From NCBI RefSeq assembly GCF_040054535.1, contig NC_090796.1:15403501-15467500 (forward strand): 64,000 bases of DNA, read 5' to 3'. A program made the position numbers and the translations under genes. How positions within the stretch are numbered: position 1 is the first letter of the stretch; each line of letters starts with the position of its first letter. The notes beneath the pieces were generated by a model. It ran no database searches, had not been told where the DNA came from, and saw only the letters and a program-made list of their open reading frames with translations. This DNA is from Antennarius striatus (lineage: Eukaryota > Chordata > Actinopteri > Lophiiformes > Antennariidae). Shown piece by piece: positions 13,173 through 26,700 of the stretch.

Positions 13173-16100
13173 TTTGTTGCAAAGCTCAAATTGCTTTCCA
13201 ATGCTTTTCACAACCCGCCACACAAAACAGCTTCTCCACTCAATTAGGAATCACCCACGCTCGTGGTAGGACGCCAACGGGAGCCCCTTTCTTCGTTTGC
13301 TTCCTCTGAGAATTGTATCAGAGCGCTGCAAACCCATGCAAGAAAATCCACCCGACACCCGCCTTCAGGAGAAGGAGACATGCACGGTCACGACAACAGG
13401 ATGACAAACCCCCCCCCCCCACACACACTTGTGTCATTGCATGTCACGACAACCGGGGGAGATTTTCACAGAAGCGACAGCTGATCTTCGGATTCACGCT
13501 GATGCAGTATCGCTCTGAGCTCATTTCAATGTTGCGCTTTTTGGGGGCACAACCCCCCCAACGCCACCATTCGTGTTTAATTGGAAATAGGGCTCATTAT
13601 CAGAATTTCCACAATTGCATATTCTGTCCTTTTGCTCTAATTTCTCATATTCCTAATTACACAGGTTGTTAGTTCCGCAGCGTTAATCCCGTGGGAGGCT
13701 AATAAACAGTTGAGGTTGACGACGGGAGCCCAGAACGCCTCAGCTGGGGGGGGGGGGCTTCCGTTCAGCTAAGCGTCGTCGTGTTCGACAAAAAGACCCC
13801 AAAACGGGACAACCTCTGGTCCCACGTTTATCTGAGAGTGTTTCCAGATTGATAGAGGATGGCCGACCTCGCCGTCGCCATCGCCGTCACAGGGGCGGCT
13901 ATAAATGACTGACCCAGTTGGATGAAGCATCAGGTCATTTGTTTGAATTCACTGGTCCCACCCTTCCAGTTTTCATGGCTAACATGTCCCATTTCTTTAG
14001 GGTATGGAGGGGGGCAGAGGTCATCCAACCCTCCAGATGAAGCGTTTTCAGATGAGGTCAGCAGCAACAGGATCTGGATCGGGAATATTTTCATGTTTTC
14101 AAGGAACGCCTGAACAAACCAGGAAAATGATCCCATTTCCACCAGGAAAAAAATCTACTATGGGAGTAGAGAGAGCTGTGATGATCATTATGTAAACCGT
14201 AAAGGAAGTGATCTACCGACGACAATAAATGTGGAAAATATGGAAATTATCTTTAGCTGCAAACCAAATGTGTATTTTCTCTCTCTTCTATTCCCCGATG
14301 AATATTTAGGATGTATTGTGGATTTAAACTTGCTGAGAGGGAAGCTTTCACCGTAATCTAATTATTAAATTATTCCTAAGTGCCAGTAAGGCTCATGATG
14401 ACTCTTATTTTTGCGTAAAGCCGACCCGAGGAGCCGTTTACCTGAGAAAGACGTCTCCTTATTAAAAATGGAGCAGGAAGTAGAGCAGGTGCAACCCTTA
14501 AAAACGACCCTCTGTGGTTGGCTGAAAGGCCGCGCAGCCGTTTAATGAGTTCCCCTCAGAGCCACGAGAAAGATCTGGCCCGGCATGAACAGCACAGTAT
14601 TGTTCACACGAGCGGCGGCCAAAGCTCCCACTGAGCAGATGCACCCGAACGCACCAGAATGTCAAGTGGAAATTGCAAAGAAACGCATCCAATAGGAGCG
14701 ATGAGGTGATCCAGGGTGGATCCATCCCATCAGCTGGGGTTGAATTCCGTGAAAACGTGGATTTAAAAATCTTCAGGCGTTGAAACTGTGTCACAATCAG
14801 AGCTCAGACGTCGAATCCGGTCTTAATGGAGGCTGAAGAAATTGGCTGCAACCTGCTGTGGATCATCCAGACGCCTCCTGCCTCTGCAGCTGTTGTTCCT
14901 TTTTTGTTCCTCCTTTCAACGTTTGCTCATTATGCCGGTCCGGTTCCAACAGAAGGCGGATCAATCATCAAGCCGCCATCGCTGTTTTGTAAAGCCCATA
15001 TGGAGATTTTTGTATTTATTTATTTTTATTTTAGACGCAATATGAAAATTCTTGCTTGCTGTTTCCACACCACCTGCCCATCAGTAGAAATACATGATTT
15101 TAATATTTTATATGGTGTGTATCGCTACCCTGTGCAGCAGAGAAAGGTTCTGTTTGTGCAGAACCAAGAACCAACCGGACTGAGTCCTCAGACATTTAAA
15201 TAATTTGTTTATCGATGACAGCGACGTTTGGAAAGGAGGCCTAGGTAAGCCAACCGGCGCCACACCCAGGGGGCGGTTACCGTAACACCTTAGCTTTAGG
15301 CTAAAACAAATTAAAATCGTGATTTTAAACATTATAGATCGCAAATCAGAACAACAGGATCAACAAGACAAAACAAAAACATGAACATTTTCAATGCTGT
15401 TGTGTTTCTTTGAATAAAAAAAAACAACAACATCATCTCACTGCTAGCTGGCGCTAACCGTCACAGACACCCAGCATATGGAAAGATAATCCAAAGGTCA
15501 GACATCCTCTCTAAATATGAAGTCATTCTGTCACTTTTTCTTCTACTACCTTCAATCGTTGATCACAACCGATTCATTCCTCTTTCATGAAAACAATCAC
15601 TTGACATTCGCGAATCTTCCTCTAAAGGCGAATGAACGGAATACGATATAAACTGATCAACATCCGCCCAATCAAAAGTCTCCTTTTAACTTCTTTTCTA
15701 CTTTTTTTAAAAAATTTTTAAAACACAAAAACTCTTCATCATGTGACTGAAATAACTTTTTGGGTGAACTGCTCCTTTAAGCCACCTCCCTTCCTGCCCC
15801 GCCACCCCCCACCCCCCAAGCTGAGCTCCAATCCAATCACACAGGTGAGGCAAAAAACTGCCGAAGATAATATTAAATTTTGCATGACAGCACAAATTTG
15901 CAATTCAATTACCAATGCTCCAATAAGTTCTCCGGGCCCCTGGGGGGGTCCGGGGCAGTGGAACACCATTTCTGCACGAAACCAAGCATGGCCAAAATTA
16001 CCCAGCAGCCATCTGGCTGACACTGATAAGACTACCTGTCGCAGGTGACATTTTTTTTCGCAGTGAGATGAAACGACAATAAGAGTTTGAGGTTCAGGCC

Positions 16101-17680
16101 TTTAAAAAAGTATTTTTTACGTCAGATATCAGGTGGCGTCAGCAGGACACCCCCCCCCCCAGATTGCATCCTGGGATATTACAAAATTTAGGAACCAGAG
16201 AGCGCCGCTTTCAGAGTCGGTAACGGCCTGAATTTAGATTTTGGGCTGAGAATTTTTCTTTTTATCGACCCAAAGGGGATTTCTTTCCTTGCAGCTACAT
16301 TTAAAAAGTCGGGATCAGAAGATTCCTTTGAGTCAAACTCATCCATGTGGGAACAACGACGCTCGCTTGATGTTTGTGATCTCAGTCAGTTCTACATTTT
16401 ATGTGCGACGCAGGAGATCAATAGCCATCGATCGCTGGATACTGACGCCGTTCGGAATATACCGCGGTTACCCAGGAGGAGCGTGGAAATAGCTTCCCAG
16501 ACCAGGACTAATGTACTTCCTCCCTCATTCATTCTAAGGATTCTAAGGTAAGCATGTCCGCAGATAGACTGAAGGTCTCTGGAAGCACAATTTAAACACT
16601 GCAGCCTCACGTCGGTTCAGAAAACCTTCCGGATCGGACTGGATTCTTCTTCTTCCGTCCCTTTTATTGCTGGAAAATCTTTTCTGCGATGAAATTTCAG
16701 ATTTATCGTACGCCCTCCCATCTGAACGACACGATGGATCATCATGAAACTAGCCGTAAGTGTTGATCACATGATTGTAAGGAGCTGATTCGATTCCAAA
16801 GTGGATCCGGATTAAAGGGGCGGAGCCAGGAGCGACTGTAGAATCTGGAACCAAACTTTTTTTTTTTTCTTGCTGGAATTAATCTTTCATTAAAACCAAT
16901 TTAAATGGAAATTTTCGGTGGAGGGTTTTTTTATTCTGTGTGGAGAAAATAATGACAAAATTTAACCTTCATTTTGTATCCGGGCGGATTTTATCATTTA
17001 CTCCCATAACATGAAACCTACCTGACAGATTCAGGTGAGACTCAGTAGGAGGGTTCCTCTTTTTTAGAACACATATATCCATTTTTGACTGTTATATCAA
17101 TTATATAAACTACCGGATGGATGAAGTAAAACTGTGTGGAAGGGTGGGGCATTACAATATTCACACTTTCATCCCATTCTCGATCTGGATAGAAGGATAG
17201 ATTCCTGGACTTATTTTATTTCCTGTCATAATAGATGTCTTTCAGAATTTGGAGTTGGATTGTTTTTTTCCTGGCCCCTGGCAGAGGTATCCTCTCTACC
17301 CACCGGCCTTCCGGTTGGGAATAAAAAACATATTGCCCACATTTCATCTTCAGGACTAGACATGGAATTGAATCAGTTCTTCCTGAAACAGATCATTTCA
17401 TGCCTTTGTTCTAAAATGATCACATTTCATCTCCACCTGTCTGCCCAAGACAATCCTGAGGGTCCAGGTCAGAAAATTCAATTCAGTGAATGAATGGGAT
17501 GGATTTATGAATCATTTTCTAATGCAGGAGCAAACACATCTACAATCTGTGGTCACAGGAGGAAGGCGCGTCTCATCCTCCCTCTCAAGTCTTTCTTTTT
17601 TTTTAAGCACCTGAAGGAGAAACTGTGCGCAAAAACCACCCGAGAAAAGCCCCCACGCTGACCCCCAGCCCAACACTCAC

Positions 17681-17857
17681 GTCTCTGAAGCGGTTCCAGT
17701 GCTTGATCTTACGGCTGTACTGGGAGATGGTTGACAGCCATTGCTCATCTTCCATGAAATTCCCGGCTTTTCCCGCATCTTTCCCACTTTTCACGTCCAC
17801 CTGGAGGGAGAAGCCCGCCAGGACGCACAGGCAAGCGACGACGCGCACAACGACCAT
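17681..17857 (-). CDS. spock2: spock2 (testican-2), first coding exon
   Basis: This exon encodes the N-terminus of the secreted proteoglycan testican-2, an extracellular-matrix protein of the SPARC/osteonectin, Cwcv and Kazal family. Reading leftward, the ATG at 17857 opens 59 codons that end in phase 0 at a GTGAGT donor (17680). Residues 1 to about 22 form a hydrophobic signal peptide. Residues 32-59 (GNFMEDEQWLS, SQYSRKIKHWNRFRD) match vertebrate SPOCK2 almost exactly and differ from SPOCK1. An in-frame ATG lies 67 codons upstream at 18058, but the stretch between reads through a CT-rich leader, so I chose 17857. Its neighbour ascc1 also follows SPOCK2 in human 10q22.1. The gene is partial because later exons lie off the left edge. 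Confidence 0.93.
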
Positions 17858-17940
17858 GTTGCCTCGGTGTGAGATGGAGCTCCTGCTGCCGCCGTCCTCC
17901 TGCCAGGTATCCTCACCCCAGACTGCTGCTGCCTCCCCGG

Positions 17941-18015
17941 GCTGAACGGAGAGAGAGAGGAGGAGGAGGAGGAGGATGAGGAGGAGGAGGAAGAAGAGGA
18001 GGAGGAGGGAGTTAA
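17941..18015 (-). repeat. CT-rich (CCT)n tract in the spock2 5' leader
   Basis: The plus strand reads interrupted GAG/GGA triplets; on the spock2 strand this is a polypyrimidine run 84-158 bases before the ATG. It probably lies in or at the edge of the 5' UTR. Long polypyrimidine tracts of this kind can form H-DNA and can act as initiator-proximal elements. Its role here is unknown. Confidence 0.6.
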
Positions 18016-18059
18016 AGGAGAGACTCCGCCGGGCGTTAAGCTTTTTATTTCTGCACACT

Positions 18060-21000
18060 TGATTTCATTATTTAAGGCTTTTTTTTTCTTCTTCTTTTCG
18101 CTGCAAAGTGGACGAACACATAATTAAAAGTCCGATTCATGCGTTGATTAATCGATTAATCTATATCCTTATTATTCTGAGTTTTCACAGTGTTAAAGAA
18201 GCTGCAGAAATAAAAAAAAATAACTCAACCCTATTTTTCTGGATTGACTACGTTAATAAAAACGACATATTTCAAAAAATTATACCAGATTTTTTTTTTT
18301 AGATAATTATCTTTTTTTGGGGGGAAAAATCGATAATTTTAACTATAAAATTTGTAATTATAAATTATGTTTTCTTACATATCGAACGGACACCTGTATG
18401 ATTGCGTCACTTCCTCCAGCTGCGGGTGGGGAAAAAAAAACTGGCTTTAAAAATCACTTTTAAATAGGAAATAAATCAAGATCAAAAGGCATCGTCAGAT
18501 AATAATATCTAATCACCGGATTGAGTTCAGTCAGGCTTGAATCTGGAGTTTGCGAGATAGGCTCCGGAGCGCCTGACAACGTGTTTCCATGGCAACCACA
18601 CAACATAAAAATCTAAAGGCAGCGGCTCATCCTGGTTATTAGGTTTAAATAAAAGAAAAAGGTTTTCACACAGGACGTCTTTAAATCTGGATTTAAAGAC
18701 AAATGTGTGTTGAGTAGTTTGGTTTAATCATACAAACAGCACATGTATGTTTCGAGTGCACAGAAATGTCACATACACTGATTATTACTTAATGATGATG
18801 TGTCATTCAGGAAACATCCCTTTGTTTGTTGTAACTTTATTTCACTTGAAATAAAATTTATAAAGAGACCAAAAAAAAATAAATCAAGTTTTATTTCTTA
18901 TAAATCGGTTTATTCAAGCACAGATCAGGAACAGGACGATGTCAGGAAGAGAAAAAGCATCACATGATGATAGAACAGAATCCCGGCTCCTCTTCAGGTC
19001 GGAGGAGCCGGAGACGGGATCAAGCTCCTGGGATGCTGCTCAGCTTCCTGAACCGACTCATCCGACCAGCGGAAGCAGATCTCCTGGGAGGTGACGTGAC
19101 GCAGACGGATGTGGGTCTCCTAGAGACAAATAAAAAAAAACGAATCCTGTTCCTAGGAAGATGATTATGGGATGGCTGTTGTGGAAAATGTCTCCCAGGG
19201 GGATCATATATGTGCAAGGGAAGGATGTTGATGAGGATCGTCTCCAACGGGGGGAACTTTTATGACGGATCTTCTTCCTTTTTAATCTGCTCTGTCCTTA
19301 TCTCATCCTGAAGGACCGGGAATCCCAGTAATCCAACAACATGTGGAAGAGATTTGAGCTTCACTGGTGGGATTGAATTCTGGTTTTATTGGATTAATAC
19401 AGCATTTTCATGTTCCATGTCAAACATTTAAAGCATTTCTCACACTTAAATTAACTAAATTTACAGATTCCAACATGGAAACCACTTCTGGCTTCCATCC
19501 ACTGAGGTCTTCCTCATCCTTAAAGTTGCATGTGAAGCACGGATCGTTCCTCCGAGGGAAATAAGAAACCCAACTTAGATTCAAACAGAGATTAACGCTC
19601 CACTTTGGTTCACACATCTCAGACCGGAGGAGGCGTTATCATCCAACCGCTTCGGTTTGTTGTGTTCCGAACACGGAGGCAGCTTCCGACGGGTTCTCCA
19701 TCCCGGAGCCAGGCTGTGGAAGAGCGCCTCTAATTGCAGAGAGATTAACTGATGCCATCAGTTCCTCTCCCGTCAGATGCTGATATACTTATCTATCCTG
19801 TCGGAGCGTCGGTTTACACAACAGGAGGGAGGGAGGAGAGCTTTATTTGAATAACGCCAGACAAAGCGTCTCAATCTAAAGGCTCGTCAGTCCGTAAATA
19901 TTTGTCAGCGTGTCCCGTTTCTGTCTTACAAGCAGCTCACAAGGCCCCAACCGGCTCCTGCGCTCGTCACGGCTGCACGAACGCCACAATCAGGAACAAC
20001 AATTAACGCCGCCGGGCCACGGGCGGATGATTTACACGTTTATTTATTCCTTTGGGACTTTAACGGAATACTAAAACATTGCACCTCCTCCCACAGTGGA
20101 GGACACACACACACATATAGACACTCACACTCATTTTCCAACTGATCTCAGCTGATGATTCAGCGACGGCACTTTGAATGTCTTTGAATGCGGCTGTGTC
20201 AGAAGATGACCTGCAACAGATAATCAGCGATCAATAACTATAGATCACTTCAGGACTGCACCAAGAAATGATTCCATGTAAAATATTTATTATTTATTAG
20301 ATATTGTTTAGCTGGATTTATTAAAAAAGAAATGGTGAAGAAGTCCAAGATGATGTCTGGAATTGTCCTTTTTGTCAGAGCAAAAGATATTTGATTTGAA
20401 AGGATGGATCGATTGTGATTATTGTTGATCGAATCTTGGATTAGCAGATAATTAAAAGCATTTCACCTTCATAAAGACAAAAAAAGGTTAAGGAAGGCGT
20501 TAAAGCGTTGACATTAAAGCAGGTGATCTTCACAGATTCTCCTCCAGTAGTTATTTGTGAGACTTTTACTTCACTTCATTAAAGAACAAGTCATTTCCTG
20601 GATAGCAGGAGCGTGAGGAGTTCAGAGCCGCCCGCCTGGCGACGCCTTTAATGTCACCTCAGCTGGGGAGAGCTGCGATACGTCCAACCCTCCGGACTCC
20701 AACTGGGTCACACAGATATTAAAAGAGCAAAGCCAGCAGAGATGAGTCAGGCGGCGGTGGAGGCGGCGGCTTCTCAATCACTTCCTCCTCAGACGGCGGC
20801 GTGAACGCGCATGAGCGGAATCCAGCCTCTCTGACTGATGGAGGGATCACCTGCCCGGTTGGATGCATCGTGTGATCCGATCTGCGCCGCCCGTCCTCAT
20901 TAGCGCCGCGGTGATTAGCGTGAATATCAAACGTCGGCGACAAGTCGACTGAAGAGGCGCATCACGCGTTACGATACCCGTCAACAGGAAGGAGCGGCGC

Positions 21001-23290
21001 CGTTTTTCTTACCGCTAACAACATCCGGTGAGGAAGATTTGTCCAGCAGGATCATTCATAGATCAGCCGGACGTGTTTAATCAATCAAAGGACCTTCATA
21101 AAACAATCCCGGGACGCGAGCTGTCAGGCCGGCGTCGAGTGAACATATTCTGCACGCCGCTCTGATGAATGGGCCTGATCAACATTTGTGCTCTCAGGCG
21201 CACACGCAGGTAAAACTCACGCTGACCTTTAAAAGTAATTGGCCGTTTAATCGATTTCGTGTCTATTATTCGTTTATTCCGAGGCGGCGAATCAAATCTA
21301 TCCACTACGTTAAAAAGGTCACGTCTCCCAAGCGTTGCTCTTTTTTTATTTATTTATTTTTTTCCAGATGTTAACACCGACCCCCCCCTCCCGGAATGAA
21401 ATCTTAATATCAATTACTGCATGAAAAATCGCATAGCTAATTTTTGCATATTAAAACCCCCCCAAAAATATGCTGAATCCCCTCGACGTTGATCGAGTGT
21501 TTCCAACAACCCCCCCACCCCCCCTTGCAAAAGCCTGAATTAAATATGCATATTGGGTTGAAGTCTAATGAGATAACAACAGCTCAGTTAGCAAACATGA
21601 GATGATTTATTGTTCCTGAGAGGTTCAGGGGGTGTCAGGGGTCAGCCAACACAATTCTGGTCATGTGTCTTGAAAATAAACAGATTCTTTTTACCATGTA
21701 AGGACAAAAGGAACATTTAATTATCAGGACTGGGGGGTGGGGGGGTGTTTGTTTGAAATGTTCGGCCTGAGCGACGCCTAAATTAAAACCCAGTTCAGGA
21801 ACAAGGACGCCGACCCGCAGAGGGAACCGTAACGCCGGCAGGACGCTGAGGTCTCATTTATCCGGCTTGTTGAGAGGTGGTGGTGGTGGTAGTGGGGTAA
21901 GAGGGGGGGGGGACAAATCTCAAGGGCCATGTTGGAAGTTCCCTCAGCAGGAAGCGGAAAGCCGACTAATTAGGGTGAGTGATGTGTCAGAGAGGTAAAG
22001 GAGAAAAAAAAAACGCAGCCCGCCCACACAGACGTGCGGAGCAGCAGGATTTCACTTCACGTCCCTCCAAATCATCAGAACCCTCAGATAGAGGTGGAAC
22101 CGAAAGACTGCTTTGACTTCTACGGAAGCCCAGGAGGGTCTCGTCTTTTCTAGTGTAATGTTTATGATAAAAATATCGATTCAACTCTTTACCCCTTCAT
22201 TTTTTTCCCCACCTCTTCTTCAGCTACAGTTTTTTTTCCTCCTTTCGTCTCACATGAACGAGTAACGGATGGAGTCCGTGTGTGGATTAAATCGTGCGTG
22301 TTCCGTGTGGACGGCATATGTCCCTTGTTGTGTTTTCGGCAGCGTCATCACAGAGGACATCTGCCCAACACGTCCTTAATCATGTCCCTGCCAACAGAAA
22401 CAAGGGATGCACATTCTCATTGAATTTCATTAACTTGCAAATCATCCGTCTCTCTCTCTTTCTCTGTGCGCTCATGAGTAACAGTATCGACACTTCCCAG
22501 CATCCTCTCTGGATCTGGTACCTGGATGCTGGATGTGTTCTCCTGACCCGATGACAGGCCGGCCCCTCAGGAGACGTCTGATTAGGCTGTTAAGACGGAT
22601 TTTATTTCCAGACAGACCCGGAATCGTCGCTCAGACGGCTCGGCTGGCCAGGAAATTTGCATGTCCTCATCTAATGGCGTCTGTTGACGTGGGGCCAAAG
22701 CAGAAAGCGTGGGGGGGGTGGGGCTGAAATGGGAGGGTGGACAGCACAGGTTGGCAGAGCTGACAAACAAAAAGCACCCTCAGTTTTGATCAGCGTAACT
22801 TTTGGCCCGTCTGTGATCACCCTCCTGAATGCAAAACGGAGCAGCTGAGAGAGGAGGGGAGAGGGTGGGTGGGGTGGGGGCTGCAACAATAATGAAAGTC
22901 TGACGGCGAAGCGAGGAGCTGATGTCTGTATTCACCGGCGCACTCCACGAGGGTGGAGGGGGTGGTTGGTGCGGCGGCGGCGCTGATAAAAAAGCCCGCT
23001 GTGATAAATCATGTCAGCCGTGCATTAACACATTCATGAGGCGGCGCGACGAGAGCGGAGGGATTAGGCTTGTTTTTGACTTCCAGTTGCGAGGCGGCGA
23101 GAGCACATTAGGGCCAAACTCAACCAGAATGCCTCAGCAGCTCTGATGGCTCCCTAGTTTCCCTCTGACAAAAGGTTATGTTTGTTTGTTTGTTTGACCA
23201 GGAATGAACCAAATATATTTAGGCTTATTAATCGTTAAAACCTCTCCTGCAGCAACAAGTGTCTCTGCTGGATCTGCTGCTAATTATTGT
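18060..23290. other. Intergenic region upstream of spock2
   Basis: About 5.2 kb lie between the spock2 5' end and the likely ascc1 3' end. No gene was recognised on either strand and all open frames are short and unfamiliar. The interval contains poly-C and poly-G runs (around 21380, 21510, 21730 and 21905) and homeobox-like AT stretches around 21400-21560. It could hold spock2 enhancers, but nothing in the sequence proves this. Confidence 0.6.
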
Positions 23291-23297
23291 CTGATGG

Positions 23298-23303
23298 TTT
23301 ATT
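23298..23303 (-). terminator. Candidate ascc1 poly(A) signal
   Basis: An AATAAA hexamer on the minus strand lies about 405 bases after the ascc1 stop codon. It is the first such signal I found downstream. Actual use is not shown. Confidence 0.4.
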
Positions 23304-23707
23304 GTGCGTACAAAGACGCGGTCTCCATTTTTAAGTCACAATCTGCTGTGGTCTTATAGGAAAAGGTTTTTCATGTTTTTCTCTGAAGCTACAGGAATGT
23401 TTTGTGGACGCCTGAAGTCGCCTGACTTTCCATCAACCTCTAGGTGACGAGGAGATGACAGGATTTATATTTAAGGTAAAATGTGTAGCGCAAAACAAAA
23501 GAAAATGTGCATCAGCAAAAGTAATTACAAGGCAGAATGCTGCCTTTCAAACTGTGGTTTAGCTTATGCTCGACAGAATTCAAACGTGTGCTGCCCCCTG
23601 CTGGACAGCATCTTTAAGACACCTTTCTGATCTGCTGAGCAGAAAAACTATATTATTTCCTCTCTTGTTAATTTCCCACCTCAGAAACCACTCTGCACAA
23701 ATGATGG

Positions 23708-26700
23708 TCATGAGAATGTGATGCTCCCAGCAGAGGCGTAATAACCGGTGCAATCTGAGGAATATCTCGTGGACAGCAGGATGGTGTTCAGCTGGAACGT
23801 CCCGAAACGATGAGCCCCGAATCTCTGAAATGAAAAGAAAAAGCTAAAATAAATTGTGGAATAATGGAAGGAAGAACCCCACAACACTAAACCTTTTAAA
23901 TAGAAACAGCCAGCGACATATTTAAAAAGTTGTGAAGGAAAGCTGACAGGCTGTCGCTCATGAACGTGGCGTTGGCATGGTAACGCGCAGCTGAGCGGGT
24001 GAGAAGCAAGTTTTCATGTGAAGCATGAAGTCGATTTCACATTTCAGGTGTCAGTCACCAAGGAAATACTAATCTGGTTGTGACAAGTGGGTAAAAAAAA
24101 TCTATTTTTCCCTTAAATGTTTAAGTAAACACACTTTGATTTTAGAGCTTTGTGAATTTGCATTGAATCCCCGGAGGTCGCTTTCAGCTTAGATACTGGA
24201 AACAAACAGAAATGTTTAAACTGGAAGGAATTTGATGCAAGGTGTTGGAACGGTTGCTGTGTCTCCAGAAATAACAACTTCTTTGGAAAACAAGAACATA
24301 TTAATAAATTGTGCGGAAACATTGATTTTTGGCTTCCCCTGCCTTCCAATCAGATCAGGTGGGTTAACATCTTATTAGTATTATTATCGCAGCTGTTCTG
24401 GGAACATTATCACTTAGTACCAGCATGGAATCACTGCACCTTTTGCAATTTTCAGAACAGTGAGTCAAACCCTTAAATTAGCCTGATTATCCTCGGTCCA
24501 TGCAAGAGTGATATCAAAGTGTTCCTCCCAGAAGACCAAAATCTCTCTAATTTAATACCCATTAAAGTGCAAAGCTCTAATATCCAAATGGGATTCCAAA
24601 CGCCAGCCACAGTATCATGAATATGCAGACGGGGTTGCAACAGTTTTCTGAAGCAGAGCAGCCAAAATAGAGAAATGAAGATTTATTTCTCTTCCACGAA
24701 TAAACAGTCTTCATTTGTTTTATTGTGTATTTTAAATAATAGTTAGGCAAGATCTAAAGAATCCTACTGAAGTCTTCATCAGCAGAATGGGAGAGGAAGG
24801 ACTGAATCTAACCTTTAATATGTTTCTGGCATCAAAAGCCTCTCTTTCATTTGGGGTTTGTCTTCTTGGGCCGCCGGTGTCTTCGACTGGAAAAACACCA
24901 GAGAAACAAATGGAATGAAACACCGAACACAGATCGCCTATCTCCTGATGAAATAATCGTGTTTGCTGGGTGCGACAGTGAGATGACTATCAAGGTCATT
25001 TAGTTTGTGAGCAGCAGAAAGGAAATCATTGAATTTTAATGTTGCTCCTCTCTGTGCTGGCAGCCCCCCCAGTCAGAGACTCGCCCCTCGCTTGTGCTCT
25101 GTTGTTGGGGCTGGACTTCATCCACAGCCAAAATGAATGCGACCATTGTCAGAGTACTTGGAAAACGCGCTGCCTGCTGCATGTAAACAGAGCAGTGGTC
25201 AAACGGAGAACGATCCGCTCCGTGCCGTCAGTCAGGAATGTGTTGTTGTGTTGTCGAGGATCAGGCCGGAGCCGGAGTGTAATGAGGGGACACGGACAAA
25301 ACAGGATGTGGGCGGGAGCCAGCGGGCACTGTGGTGTTCAGCCGGTGAAGCTTAATGTCCGTACCTGTGGAGTCTCTTCTGAACAGAGTGTTCATCACAG
25401 TGCCGTGCAGCTTCACCCGGTCCCACTCTCTGACCATCAGGCCAGCCGACACAAAGTGTTCCACCAGCCGGTCGGCGATCACCTGCAACCTTAAAGTGAC
25501 GAGTCATCCGAAAGTGAAAATAGGGTCAAAATCTATTCAAATCTTATCCTTGTGTGAAGTCAGGTGAGGTGTGTCAGTCCATTACAGTGTGACAGCACTC
25601 TATAAATATAAGACACACTCCGTATAGCTCATGTGGAATGATCTAAACCTCTAGGAGCCCTGGCACCTCAGTGATTTAAACATACATTTTTTATACGATA
25701 AAATGTTCACTAGACTGTCGCCTATGACCTCGTAGCATTACCACACAGCCCAAGTAAGAAATATTAATTACTAAATTAATTACTAAATGAGGAGTCTTGA
25801 ATCACATCTTTTCAAATCATTTCTTTCGATTATAACACACAAGCCATGCAAAATAATCACTTAAGGAGAATGCAGATTTTTTGAGAAACAAAGAAATTTC
25901 AAGATGAGTCGATCAAGACTGAAATAAAACTCCTGGGTGACCTGAACTGTTAAAGAGCACCGACTTTTAATAACATTCCCGGAAAATTGGGATTTCAGCA
26001 GAAGAGATTTGTGAGGTGTCAACTTCCATCCACTCACCTGTCAGAGTTGTCTTTCACGTTGACTTTGGCATACAACACGTCCACCATGGCCGGATCATCA
26101 TTCATGTACTCTATGCCTGTCACCTTCAACGGCAGAGGCTTTCCCTCTGTGAGGTCCCTGATGGCAGACAGCAAACACAACTCACCCAGCAGGTCGGCTG
26201 TATGATTTATGGTACACCAGTTTTTAATTGGATGTTGTTCTTCATGCTGGTTCAGACAAGGTGGACCGGGATGATAATTCAGGCCAGGACATAAATCTCT
26301 ACATTCACTCCATTTAATGCAGACAACATGCTGACATTAGTTCCACCCATTTTATTTTTAAAAACAACTAGTTACGCGAGCAAAATTGTTCTACTTTAAA
26401 TCATGCATGTACTGTGTTTCCACACATTATGTTTTTTATTAACACAGTAAAATCCATCATACAATAACATTGCTTGTCTACCTGATGATGTTTTCACACT
26501 CTCTCAGATGTTCACTTGCTTTCTTCACCTCCACGTCATTCAACAGAACCAGGGTACCAATTGTCAGGTGAAGCTTTGCAGGGTTCTGAAAGATGCTTTC
26601 CTCCACGCCATGATCCTACACGGATAAAAATAATATATCAACAAATTCAAGGAAAGCTGTAAGCTGCATCGTCGTCATCCATACTTTTCCTTCTACAATA

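Larger units (their letters stand above)
2576..17680 (-). other. spock2: spock2 intron (15.1 kb), no other gene seen
   Basis: The stretch between the two spock2 coding exons has no ORF with recognisable protein similarity and no second gene. It contains two hAT-like MITE copies in opposite orientation, one mariner-type MITE end, a degenerate dispersed repeat, microsatellites near 5914 and 6873, a TTC tract near 13140 and a degenerate tandem repeat near 11120. Several AT/homeobox-motif-rich stretches (for example 12770-12910 and 9310-9660) look like candidate conserved non-coding elements, but this cannot be judged without alignment. The open frames here, including a 154-codon one at 8879-9343, look like chance. 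Confidence 0.8.
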
